From the NCBI RefSeq assembly GCF_001632365.1, contig NW_024468533.1, positions 162,014-226,013 of the forward strand: DNA of 64,000 nt. The letters are read 5' to 3'. Of the stretch, positions 49,851-61,469 are shown piece after piece. The notes under the pieces are model-generated. The model did no database searches and had not been told where the DNA came from. It saw only the letters and a program-made list of their open reading frames with translations. The DNA comes from Laetiporus sulphureus 93-53 (lineage: Eukaryota > Basidiomycota > Agaricomycetes > Polyporales > Laetiporaceae). Position 1 is the first letter of the stretch; each line of letters begins with the position of its first letter. The position numbers were made by a program, and so were the translations under genes.

Positions 49851-50404
49851 ACCCACTGCGACGAATATGTGACAAATAATTGCAGGCCGCACGCACGATT
49901 GCTGACGAGTGAACTTCATAACATGCATACCCGCATAATGCCAATCCTCCCACAGGACGGAATACCGCTGGCCCAGCATCTCAGCTGGATGCAGCCTTGC
50001 GTCCTGGACAGAAGACGCTATGCCCAATAAATACAAGTCTGCTTGATCGAACAAAGAAGGCACGTACGTAACCGATGTATCCGCCAAGTCACATAGGTCA
50101 GTGAATCGAAATCAGAGGCAACCTACGGATGCAAAATGATGCAGAGCGGGGTTGCGCAGCGCTGCGATCAAGGCTGTGAATTGTCGTCGATGGCATCATG
50201 CCATGTCCGTGATGAATCATTACGGCACCTACGATTCTCTGATACACGATAGAAGGCAATTCAACGTGGGTTCGCGAATCCGTACCGCGCGAGCATGTGG
50301 TTGAAGTTCTACCATTGTTCATCAATTCCGGCAACCGATAGAATGTGAGAACCCCTCAGACATCCCAACTGGTCTGATCCGTGGATTTGATTACCCAATC
50401 AATG
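49851..50404. other. No recognised gene
   Basis: No motif on either strand. The sequence next to 49851 may belong to the 5' end of the NmrA-like remnant. Confidence 0.4.
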
Positions 50405-53400
50405 TCATACAATGAAGCCCTCGTTCCTCCAAAACTTCACCCAGGCTGTAGCATACTCCGGGCACAGAGGTCTCAAATCCCTAACAGTAGGACATAATTG
50501 TGACGCCTCGGAGGTTGCGAGTAAGGGGAGTCCGCCCATCTCGTATGAGATCGTTTGAGCATCTTTTGTCTGTTTCATTCGCATTGTGAGAGCTCGGAAA
50601 AAGTCAAGCAGCTTGATGCCAGGCTGCGCGCCTTCGTTCAGTATTGTGCAGGAGATGATTTGACCCGCAGCACGAACTCACCATGTCAGAAATATCCTTC
50701 GCAGATGGACGTTTTGCGAACTGTTCGAGCTTCAACACCCATCGTTCCATGGATACGAAGGGTAGTCCGAGACCGAGAGCAGAGTTGAAGGCATGGAACA
50801 CATCGTGTGACGGAGTTGGACGCGGATGAGACAAGTTGACCAGCACAGGATATTTCTCTGTCATCACGACGTCTATGACGCTAAGCGCAACTGCTGGCAT
50901 TGGGATCCATGACACCGTCTAACGAAATCATGAGTATGCATATCTGAGAGCCGACTCGACAAGCTCACCCCTTCCATTATGGGCAGGCAGCCTAATGCAA
51001 TGCTGGATTTCAGGAGACTTGGCACCCACTCTGATGATTTCCATGCACCGGTCTCAACTGAGCCGCATATTTGCCCAATGCGAACAGTAGTGGTGTGCCA
51101 TCCAATGTTGCTTGCCTTGGAAAGTATCTATTCAGATCGATGAATGCTCAATGTACTGAAGATGTGACGGACAGACGAACGTACTTGTTCCACCACATAT
51201 TTGGACATCCCATATCCAGTCCCTATAGCGACTGTCGGGTCCTCGATCGGCACTTCTGGTACAGACAGCCCTTGTTCCGAAATGTTCCATGACTGCACGG
51301 CGGAGACAGAGGATGTGAAGATTAAGTGCGCTCTGGGGAGCGTCTTCATGAGCCGCACCACAGCACTGATATGCCCTTCGAAAGAAGAAAGGCTCAGGTT
51401 GAAGTCCAGCCGCCACGCGGAATGCACAACATGTGTCACAGTTGAACGAAGCTAGGCAGAACTCATTAGGCACAGGATTCTGTTCACAAAGGAGAGACAT
51501 ACCTCCTTCACTGTAGCGCAGTCCAATCCAAGGTCGTCTTGATCAAAGTCGCAACCCAAAAAGGAGAGCTTTTTGTTTGAGAGAATATCGAGGGGAAGCC
51601 TTGCAGCCTCGAAGGCCTTCCTATGCCGTTCAAGCAGCGATGAGCCACGATTGACCGCAATTATCCGAGCCACACGCTCATCCACAAGAGATGCAGCAAG
51701 AACATGTGCACCCAGGGTACCCGTCGTTCCTGTAATCATAATTATCCTACGGCCTGCACCATCAACGTCGTCGAGGTTTGGTGCCGGTGTCAAATCAGCA
51801 GCGTGTTTCTGTATCAACATGGTCATGTGTTGCACTGGAGATTTTACGGCTAGCCGTGTTGGACTCCCCGGGTTTACTAGATTGGAAATTGCAGCAGCGA
51901 GTTCGCCTATCGTAGGGTAAGAAAAAACGAAATCGGAGTGGATCTCACGGGAGGCGGTATTTGCAGCAACATCGGATGACGCACTCAGTGCGCCTATGAT
52001 TCTGTTACGAAGGAGCGTTGCACTGAGACTGAATAGGCATGTCATGAGTAACCGGACGGAAGCAAGCCATACAAGCAAATATATGATCACCTATCAAATC
52101 CTTGCTCGAAAAGGTCTTTGGACTTCGTGACCGTGTGATGGTTGTTTACCGATGTCGCTTGGATGGCCAACCACTCTGCAACTTCTGATTCCGTCCACGA
52201 GCGAGGTGACTCAACGTCTATGAGATTTGAACTTTCCTCCACAGCTTTATACCTATATTCATCAATGAATATGAGTCAAAGCACGCAGGCGGTGTTCTGA
52301 AGACGATAAACTTACAGCGCTTCAATCTCTGTTTCGTAGAGCGCAAGCGATGGTGCGCGTATAACTGTTCCCTTCCCGGCACGGACGAGGGGACGAGAAG
52401 GATCAGTCACCAAAATCATCTCCTTGTAAATGCGAGCGAACGCTGGCATCATGCGATTCGCCTCTTCTACGTACGGCCTACAATTACAACTGTGAGCTTC
52501 ACTTTTCATGAAGATATGGCATTCAACCCACCATAGGGCATTCCGCAATTTTGCAAGCGCCGATTCGTCCTGAGGAACAACCACTTCGCTCGGGTGAGGC
52601 TCTACAAGCACCCCGAGGTGCGCATGGCCCCTGCCAAACATGAGGGCTCCACCCACCATTGGGCTGGAACAAATAGTGCGTTCTTGCTCTGCCGAGACCT
52701 TCTCTCCTGGTAGACAAAGGAAGATCAAAGGTGTAAGCGATCTACTCATAAGCAGGTCCTACCTGTGCTGAGCACGATGATATCATCCTTACGACCAACA
52801 CTGGAGCGCGAAGATCATCGTGATTAGATGAGAAGCTGTGGGAGGACGATTTGAACAGACACGCACATCCGCCAAAGTCCCGGCTTTGAAGGATGTGGCT
52901 CCCATAGATCAGATGTAGCATAACCACATTCGCCATTCGGCAGGTTCTCCACGCTTAATGAATGTCCTGGACAAGACTACGGGTGATATCATTCCGACCG
53001 AAACGTTAAACTCCAGCAGCTAAGACAGTCTTCTTGAGCCCACATACCAGCAGTTGCAACTCGTACAGGCCGTTAACCTCGGGCACCCAGCGCGGCATGC
53101 ACTTCTCGTAAAATTGCATGTAGTTCCAATCCAAGCGCGTCTTCTTCTTGGCGTCTCTTATGTTGTGGGGATCATCATCTAAGTCGAAGATACGCACAGG
53201 CGCGCCAAATTCCGTGCCCCCGTAGATGGAATACAGATTAACGCCTGCAGCCGCGAGTCGTGTACCAGATGCGTTGCTTACAGGACCACCGCTAAACGTC
53301 TAGCATGTCGCGAGAATAAGCACAGGCAATTATACGAGAGAGCGAAGCGGGACTTGCCACTGCAGATAGTGAGGACAAATATCGCACGCTCCCATCATCT

Positions 53401-54354
53401 TTGGCCCAAGCCTGATTGTGCAGTTAATCAGCTGATCATACTGCGTTACGTGATACATACTTCGAGAAATGTAGGAACGACCATTAGAATATCAATATGT
53501 GCATGGCGTGCTGCTGTGATGGTATTTTCCGGAGTTGGGATCACCGGCGGCAGCGACCGATGAGCACGGGGAAGAAACAGGGCAGAGCTCCGGCCGGACA
53601 TCAGGGGCGTGAAAAGTCCAATGATGATTCCAAGCATGTGGAAGGCTGGGAGCGACATAGCACCCCAATGCAGCCCATGATCTCGAGCATCTATGTGAGA
53701 CGAACTACAACACCAGGAAAGAATGTCCCTTTGAGACAGAGGTATCGGTTTGGGAAGGCCTGTCGATCCAGACGAATGCAGATAGAATACAATGTCCAAG
53801 GGAGCAACTGCAAGTTGAGATAATGGGTATGGTTCGGGAACCGTAGCATTAGCTTTTTGAATAAGCTCCGGAAAGATAGCTGAGATCGCTGGCAGGTCGT
53901 GGAGGTGGATGATATAATCAGTGTTTGTCGATCGAATGGCAGCGATGAGGGGTGCAAAAGCGGGTTGGGAGATGATGTGATGGCAATCAGTCCGCTCGAG
54001 CATGCTGATAATGGCAGGAGCCGAGTTGCGCGGCATCATGGGAAATGGGATGATACCAGCACGAATCAAGCCCACCAACAGAGCATGATGAAGGAGACCA
54101 TCACTGCTGATCAACAGAGCAACCACAATCCGGCCAGAGCTAGGCCGAAGTGGGTGGAAGATATGGGCGATCCGGTGCGTGGCGTGAGCGAATTGCTGGA
54201 AACTAATTGTCGCATCGTCGTTGTGCTCGTCGTCAGACACCAACTCAAACAACGAGACAGTGGGATTGTAGTGCGCATGAAAATCCAAGAAGCCGGGGAG
54301 TACAGAGACTGTGCCGTCAAGAGGAGGGCAAAGGAGCATATCGATGACAGCCAT
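50405..54354 (-). CDS. NRPS-like A-T-R carboxylate reductase
   Basis: Thirteen exons give 1074 residues in three domains. Adenylation domain: A3 motif LHSSGSTGLPKPI (193-204 region), SGGPVSNASG, IYGGTEFGAP, GYATSDLWEPH and a GRKDDIIVLSTGEK loop. Thiolation domain: DLFEQGFDSLSATLLRNR with the phosphopantetheine Ser606. Reductase domain: ITGTTGTLGAHVLAASL (NADPH loop at 704-720) and the short-chain dehydrogenase pair Tyr861/Lys865 in GYGMSKYVVEQ, then VRIGQICG. The enzyme should activate a carboxylic acid with ATP, load it on the carrier arm and reduce it with NADPH to an aldehyde or alcohol; it resembles alpha-aminoadipate reductase-like proteins of Agaricomycetes, but the substrate is not readable. 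The linker before SGGPVS is a few residues shorter than usual, from an 8-codon exon. An upstream in-frame region to 54531 has no family sequence. Confidence 0.9.
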
Positions 54355-56404
54355 GCTGCACGATAGTGTGTCTATCGAAGGACCTGCTTTGGAATGTGGG
54401 TCGTTATATAGCTGTGCCTGCCGCAAGGATCCGGCGTACCTTCTCAAAGCTATGGTGTGAGAATTCATACCCGTTCGTAGTTTAGCACCATGACCTTGTA
54501 TGCGTCGCACTGCATGAGAATGAATCCACATCTAGGTTAGCTATTTGACAAGCCTGAGTTCTGATTCCAGATCAGAGACGCGACGGAATTCTGTGATCAA
54601 GCCACGAAGAAGGTGCACTGATTTGGCAAGCACCATTGCCACAAAGGCAGCCGAGCTCACATGCCGTCTCTTCCCCGCATAAAGCGCGGCATGACCCATG
54701 AAACGATCAACTGATGCAGGCAGTCCTTGAGCGCAAATTGTGGGAGCAATGAGCTGTTTCGCCAATTCAATCCACTCACGATCTCAACTACCGTTTGATA
54801 GACGAGGAAGTGGAGGAAAGGATGGCCACATGAGTCTGCTGTTCTCAGTGACTATTCTTTGGGTTTCTCAGTGAGCTGACCAAGGCAATTCATGTGGTGT
54901 AAAGGTGATAGTCTTTGCTAATGCTACTTACTAAGAGTTTTTCCCAGCTGCAATAAAGGCGCTCCCGATGGTCCTGATATCGACCACGGCGCGCAAGAGG
55001 ACCGTATCACACAGGTATCACCGTCGTCTCCTAAACTGAAGCGCATAGACACACGCAGTCTGAGTCTTTTCCAGGCATGTAGTCCTGCGCTTCTGAGTCA
55101 TATGCGTCCAGCGTGATATCTAGGTAATTTCAAGATCTATCAAAGCGCGAGAGGACTGCCGTGACCTCCATACGGCATGGCGATGTTTCCTAGAATTAGC
55201 GATATAAGACCAGAGGCTCTGAGCCAAAGAGACGAATTGCAGGACTTCGCATGTCAGCCCCCGCTCACGACGGGAGTTCCATAATGACACCGATGCCGGC
55301 GGGCAAGGATGATTGGACGACATAGCGCCATAAGTGCGATATTGATAGGAGATTGTTCTTCGGAAGAGCGCTATGTGTAATTTGCAGAGCCGAGGGATCG
55401 CGGGAAGGTCATAGCCATGATGACAGTCAATGATGAAAGATCTTTGTTGCAGAGGCCCGGGAGACGCCGGTAGTGGCAGCCTGGTCCACGGGCCGCACGG
55501 GGCATCGAAACCCTACCGACTCGGAATCTGGCAGCACAAATACATAGCGGTCAGAGCAAGGACGGATTCGCATTCTTACGTTTATGAAAGTAGAGGAGGA
55601 CATAGAGCAGATTAAGACACTGCGATCAAGTGCTTGAAGGTCAGCATAGAATGTGCACCTTAGTAGGAGTACGGTTAGTACTACCGCCGCAACTTCGTGC
55701 ATGGCACGATACCTCTACATGCAATCGCACATGGGCCGCTGTAACTGTTGTAAGAATTTTCCACTCATACAACTGGTTCTATCGACGATCGCAGCAGCAG
55801 GGAGAGTCAAGAGAGGGTTAAAAGTTGCCACTGGAATTTGCTTTAGTTCTCAGATGGCGAGTTCTTTTCGTTTCCTTCTGTATGGCTATTGTTACAGACG
55901 TTCATGAAAAGCATCCGATGCTCAGATGCCGTCAGAATACAGCGATTATTGCGTGAACTCTTAACAGTTGCTTGGTATAAACTAAATTAAGAGTATCCAC
56001 AGGTTTCCTAGACGGAAAAGGCTAGGTCGGACCGAAATATTCATGCAACATACAGCGGTTGGGATGTGAGCAGCAACGCTGAGCAGTACTACCAATACAT
56101 CGTTAACGCGCAGATTCTATATATCGTATACAGTATTACCTGGACTAGATCCGACCTCTGGTCGGAGAAATATATCGGAAGCGAACAGGCCGAAGTACGC
56201 GCTTGTCAATGAGGATGCATGCTTCCATTCCTCTCTCGCGGTAGCACGATCAAGCTGCCAAACGCACTACAGCTCGTATTACAAAACTGCTTGACATATT
56301 CTGCGTCACTGGAGTGTTCAAATGCAACAAGCAGACGGACAAGTCTGGGAATACAGATTGCCAGCGCCTTTAAGGTATGAGCATTCTTCCCAAGGTGCAT
56401 TTGC
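54355..56404. other. No recognised gene; upstream of the A-T-R reductase
   Basis: A TATA-like ttatatagctg (near 54402) lies about 50 bp upstream of the reductase start, on the correct side for its promoter. Other frames are short and without motifs. Confidence 0.35.
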
Positions 56405-57690
56405 GCCCCACAATCGACTTCAAAGGCTCACCTTTGGTCAACTCCTTGACGAATTTGAGCCCTTGCGCGAGGAATTTCAAGTCTGCAGAAGGTAGCAGGC
56501 ACGTCATTTTCACTGTCATGCGAAGGCTCATTCAGTTTCCGCGTGGATTCGGCGAGACGAGAGGGTCTGTTTCAGGATCTTTCAACGGGTCGCTGCTTCG
56601 GGCATGCCACCGAGGGTGCGGATGCCAAACAACGTCTCAGTGTCCGTGGCCACGCACAACAGAACTCTATGGCAATCCGCAACGTGTGAGCGTTATTTCA
56701 CACATTGTCAATGGCATCTTACCGAGAAGATGAATACTGCAGCACTGCAAAAATGGTCAGCTGTGAGGGGTCGGCCGTCAAGTACGCTTCACCGAAACTC
56801 AACGATCAAGACGCACACTGGCCTTGGCAGCATCGGCCGAGCTGCGAGATGTCGATGAAACCAGTGCAGGCGTTCCTTGTATACATCTAGCGCACTGCGG
56901 AAGGTCAAGGATCCCCGGAACTCAATGAGCTCTAGGTCCGGCAATGTCGGATCCTTGATCATGCGTACCTGTAAGTCACATTGTTCCGAATATCTAGGAA
57001 GAAGAGTCCCGCATTGCTTCTGATCTTCCGAAAAGCCATTGCAATGCCGTCTCCAACCGTGGATGACTCGCTGGAACAGACCACCTGGATCGAAAAGCAC
57101 GGAAATGCACTGACGTTATGACAATGCATCCTATTTCGGTTCTGTGCTCTGCGGCGATGAGACATGGCGAGTGATATGTCATAGGGACAGCAGAGCCCTC
57201 GGATGAGGCAGGCTTTGACCCGACCCGCCCAAGCGTAGCGCGCCAATGCGCGACGAATGATAGTGGAACAGATCAAACGTCTTGTGTGTCACGGTAGCAT
57301 CCAATTCTTATGAAATACCTGAAGCCGCCTCTCACCTTCAGCGAGAATTGACGAACCTATGACAATCATGGACTAGTATACTGCACGTGGCGTTGGTCTT
57401 GCACATTCTCACCAACACCCGGGAGCTCGACCGCACAGGCACGCGGATATTGCTCAAGAGCACACATCGCCCGATGCCCGAGACCTCAAACATTTGAGGT
57501 GACTTGTTGGTGCTGGACATAAAATACAGCGACATCAATGTACCACAAACAAATTAGTCAAGATCATGATCATACCTAGCGCAACATATCACCTCCTCTT
57601 TCACGCGGACGATGTGTGTTTGCTTCTTGTAGACGAACTCGGCGCTGGTGACAACCAGGTTCTTCCGCTCTGTGCAGTCAAGAAGCATAC
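56405..57690 (-). pseudogene. GMC (FAD-dependent) oxidoreductase, decayed
   Basis: Minus-strand pieces in family order: KNLVVTSAEFVYKKQTHIVR and VKEEVICCA, then KSPQMFEVSGIG, LLSNIRVPVR and, in the next frame, VELPGVGENVQDQ. Much later comes the C-terminal piece ADLKFLAQGLKFVKELTKGE with PLKSIV. SGIG and PGVGxNVQDH are the hallmark blocks of GMC oxidoreductases (alcohol, glucose or aryl-alcohol oxidases). The N-terminal FAD-binding GxGxxG region and the catalytic His/Asn segment are not found, and frames change between blocks, so it is a dead, partly deleted gene. Confidence 0.75.
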
Positions 57691-59599
57691 ACAAACCTAT
57701 AACCTCTGTCGGAACTTGACGGATGATGAACAAGAGCTTGGTGAGACAATAATCGTCTAGCAGAGACATACAGACAGTTTCGGGTCGTCCTTGTGGGGAT
57801 GGGGAAGGCATTATGCAATAACCGCGTATGTACGTGTCCAATCCGTAGAGAGGTCTGCATTGAGGGCTGGCTGCCAACAGCGGCTGCAGTCAATCTTCGA
57901 ACAGCCCGAATCTGCCAATGTTTTAGTGTTACTACACCGCCACTTGACATGCTCGGTATTTTCCGGAGCGCCCGCACGTGATCGCGAGAGGTGGGGAATA
58001 GTACACACGGCAGACATGACGCGATTTATAAATTTGGGTGGAGTTGGAGCCGAGCGCCGGTTCCAAATGACGGTTGAACATGATAGTCATTGATAAGGAT
58101 AGGGCCGGTACCGGCAGCGCCTGCTACGACGATTATTGATTTCATATGTTGCGTCGATGGACGGGCTGGTCTTACATATGTGGATACGATAAATATATTG
58201 GTTTTAACGTTTACGGAGCTGTGTAGAGAACACCTATCGATGTGAGGTAGGGCATGTGCAGGAGGTGATGTTGCTCGGTAGGAACCTGGTTAACAGTGAA
58301 CATGCACATGCAAAGACATATCATATAAACAACGCATAGTAAAGAGCAAACAACAGTGAGTACTGCAGCACATGGTGAACAAAAGCAGAGTACACACCGT
58401 TACTACGGATGACAGAAGACTTGTCGTCAACAGACGAAAATGACACTTGCAAAAATGATCTAAGTAAAGCATGAACGAACAAAAAAAAACCAACACACCA
58501 TCAACAGCATTCTCTTTCTGAGTCCAACAGTGACCATGTAGAGGGGAGTGAACAAAAAACGATGGTGGATCACATATATCAAAACTGTTGATTGATACAC
58601 AACAGATTGAAAGCCAGTCGCGACTCAGAGCGATGTCAAAGAACGCAAGAGAATCGATAGACATAGACAACGAGGAGGTGAAAAAATCAGACTTAGAGGG
58701 AACATGAACTGGTCCAGAGGCGGATGAATATGCGATGGAGTTTTCCACCCGCACTGAATGTGGCAGATTGTGTAAGCATGGGAAAGCAAATGAGATGAGT
58801 GACGTTTCAAAAGAATTGTCTACCAGGATTGACGCAACAATATCTGCATAGTTGCCGACAAGATGCAGACGACACATCGAGTTAAACACTGATGAGCGCA
58901 GATGGGGCAAAGTAAGCGGCCAATGCGAAGTCAATGGATCTCTAGACAGTGGAGCATTCACGTGCTGCTGATTTTTGATAGGAAACTGGTTCAAGATGCG
59001 ACGGTAAGACCCACTACTGTCGTAGCGGGAATATGCAAGAAAGGAATGAAATGAAGAATGATAAGGAAGAAGCACCAGCTACAACGACACAGTACAGCCT
59101 TCACCTCCTTTACTCAGTATTAACGTTTTAACATTCAGCGTGGTCATACGATGGGTCAACCACAGATTCACGTCCAATGTGGTATCACATTATCTGTTAG
59201 ACAAAACACCGTTCCAAATGCTCTCATTGATATCATTTAGCATGGAGTCAATCACTTTACCTGCTGGTTTTTTGACTCTACGAGCACCGTATGGTATCAC
59301 GACAGACTCCAAAATGTGTTCGCGAGCAAGTTGTTGCCTTCGATAGTCTACTGTGGACACATGGTCGAGAAGCTACAATTGTGCTGTACACCCGCACCAA
59401 GTTTTCGGCATGACAGCATCATTACATGTGTGTCGACCCACACACTTCATATTCAAGCAACATGACTGTCACAGATTTTTACGTTTTCACCTCTGCACGT
59501 AACCAAGACATCATTTGACATCAGCGCTAGGCTGTTCAGAAAGGAACGAACCGGTACGCGAAGTACTAACAGTCCTAGACGCCCCGAAGGTCCAGGTCT
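57691..59599. other. No recognised gene; flank of the LTR element
   Basis: A long minus-strand frame (58290-59075) begins with GTG and has no motif. The region is more AT-rich than the genes to its left. The left end of the LTR could lie inside this stretch; no matching 3' LTR is in the window to define it. Confidence 0.35.
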
Positions 59600-59600
59600 A

Positions 59601-59622
59601 GTCACGTGACATATCACGTGAT
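59601..59622. promoter_or_regulatory. Two adjacent CACGTG palindromes (E-box type)
   Basis: gtcacgtgac (59601-59610) and atcacgtgat (59613-59622) are two perfect 10-bp palindromes separated by 2 bp, each centred on CACGTG, the core bound by bHLH factors. They lie about 350 bp upstream of the element's TATA box. Confidence 0.45.
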
Positions 59623-59971
59623 ATCCACACATGTGACAAGTAGCGCTGGTATTAGGTAAGCCTAACTTATACAGTAATATCATCCCACCTAGAAGCAACG
59701 GTCGGACTCCGGAAGAATCCAACAAAGGAGATACACGACACCGGAGATATGCCCTTAAGGGGATATTAGTTCACATACACGAGGTAGATAGATACCACGC
59801 CACCGGAGATGTAGCCATTACAGGCAATACCATTCCCATGGTCTTACTAAGTAGTTCGGAGGTTCGGCATGCATGACACACGTAGTCTGACAGGTAGTGA
59901 TAACCAATCAGACAATGTCCATTAGCTAGCGGTTCTGGGGTATCAGGGTACCAAGGGTCCCTCCGCTCATG

Positions 59972-59979
59972 TATATAAG
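59972..59979 (+). promoter_or_regulatory. TATA box of the LTR promoter
   Basis: tatataag in the context catgtatataagcc. A start site about 30 bp downstream would fall near 60001-60007, just where the sequence complementary to the candidate primer site begins. Confidence 0.6.
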
Positions 59980-60184
59980 CCAGAGCTCTGAGACGCATAA
60001 GTCCCCCAGACTTATTCTCATCTCTGCTACGCCTATCCATACAGTGTTACCAGTGCTCACTTGCAAGGCACTGCTTTATCTTGATCATCTTTGTGTCCAT
60101 CCTTACTTCGACAACAGTCAGTAAGTGTTTGATCATAAGGTCATAGGCTTAGTTGGCGCTCTGCATCCTAAGTTTGTGATAGAA

Positions 60185-60195
60185 GAATAAGTCTG
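60185..60195 (+). other. Candidate self-primer binding site
   Basis: gaataagtctg is the exact reverse complement of cagacttattc at 60007-60017, the presumed 5' end of the transcript. In Tf1 and related Ty3/gypsy elements the first 11 nt of the RNA anneal to a site just behind the 5' LTR to prime reverse transcription. The position, about 180 bp downstream of the presumed start, fits that arrangement. Confidence 0.5.
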
Positions 60196-60916
60196 CTTAT
60201 CTTACCTGCCTCGAGTGCCTGCCCAGCATACTCGCCGCAGTGTTGCGTCTTCGCACGTCCACCCGCACGTTAGCGGTGTCATATCTTCACCTGACGTTCC
60301 ATCAGTCACTGACTCTACCAGCGTAAGCCGCACCAAGGCATTGCGCAGCATCGACGGTGTCATCCGTCGTCCTCGAGCGAGAACTCCAGAAGAGTTCTAT
60401 GAGCAGCGGCCCATAAGACCCCTGCCAAGGCCAGGACACATTTCTACGAGAGGTCGGCCCCCTCGTGGCACTAGTTCAGTTTCTATTATCCAGACTCCCT
60501 CGGTCAGGTGACCGAGACTACCTGCAGGACCATCTGGTCCAGATCTCAATCAAGGGACATACGTCGAGACCGCTACAGGGTCTCATTTCATCTATCCTCT
60601 CGCCGTCTCCATCATCTCGACTCAGCGCGTCGAAGGCACCCTTCGACAAATTCGTATCCTACTCACCAAACGATACCATCGTCAGCTTGACGACCACGAC
60701 ATCTTCGACCTCGAGCATCTCATACTCAAGCTCAAATCCATCCGCACTGACATCACGGAATTCAAGCTTTCCTTCGTTCATCAACACATGGTTCGCGACT
60801 TCTGCAACTACGTCCAGGAAAGGAAGCATCAGGGTGGAGAAGCTCGCTGGATAATCAGAGATATTATCCAGAAGTATCGTCTAGGAATACAGGTCACAGG
60901 GCGACCTTTGCTGTAG
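60191..60916 (+). pseudogene. Reading frame A before gag (no AUG, one TGA)
   Basis: A frame open from 60191 to a TAG at 60914-60916, broken only by a TGA at 60509-60511. The first part is Ser/Arg/Pro-rich and basic. The part after the TGA is well composed and helical (EGTLRQIRILLTKRYHRQL, FDLEHLILKLKSIRTDI, WIIRDIIQKYRLGI). It has no ATG before the TGA, so translation would need a non-AUG start or splicing. I recognise no family. It may be an accessory or vestigial gag segment. Confidence 0.45.
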
Positions 60917-60937
60917 ATACGAATATTCACTTTGTAT

Positions 60938-61468
60938 ATGTCTTCATCTGGCGATTCAAACAATCTTGATAACTTCGAGCAGTTAAATCCAATCGGTCAT
61001 ACCTTCGATTATCTTTGGGATTCAATTCCACGTGCCCTTCAGGACAGAGCAGGCGAAGCATTTGCTACATACGAGGACACGTTCGACATCGATTACCACA
61101 ACATATATCACATCTACGCCCTCCAAATCTATCCAGAATTTGATTGGAGGAACGTCGTGGTTCATATCTGCTATATCCCTATTGGATCCGAAGAACCCGA
61201 AGACCGTCTCACCGAAGCTTACAATAGCTTCGTCGATTGGCTCGAAGAAGTCGAGCGTATTTGCAAAATTCATCATAACCATCAGTGGCCTGCAGTCAGG
61301 GACAAAACCAGGTTTTTGTGGCAACCCTTCATCAAGGTCATCCATCGAGACCTTTGCTTGCTGCAAAACCAACGCTCAGGACGAGTAATTGGCCGACAGG
61401 CTACGATCGCCAATAGCCATATCGTCGAGTTCGAAGAACACCTTCGTGAGATAGAGGAAGAATTGTAA
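60938..61468 (+). CDS. Reading frame B before gag
   Basis: A 176-codon frame from an ATG, acidic, rich in aromatic residues (FDYLWDSIPRALQDRAGEAF, IYHIYALQIYPEFDWRNVVV) and ending in a charged helix. I recognise no family. It ends with TAA at 61466-61468, and the gag ATG starts at 61470, one base later, which suggests coupled translation or reinitiation from one element transcript. An antisense frame of 116 codons is a shadow. Confidence 0.55.
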   Translation: MSSSGDSNNLDNFEQLNPIGHTFDYLWDSIPRALQDRAGEAFATYEDTFDIDYHNIYHIYALQIYPEFDWRNVVVHICYIPIGSEEPEDRLTEAYNSFVDWLEEVERICKIHHNHQWPAVRDKTRFLWQPFIKVIHRDLCLLQNQRSGRVIGRQATIANSHIVEFEEHLREIEEEL

Positions 61469-61469
61469 G

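Noticed and set aside
58290..59075. A 261-codon minus-strand frame
   Set aside because: Begins with GTG, no motif, simple Phe/Leu/Ser-rich composition; no exon context.
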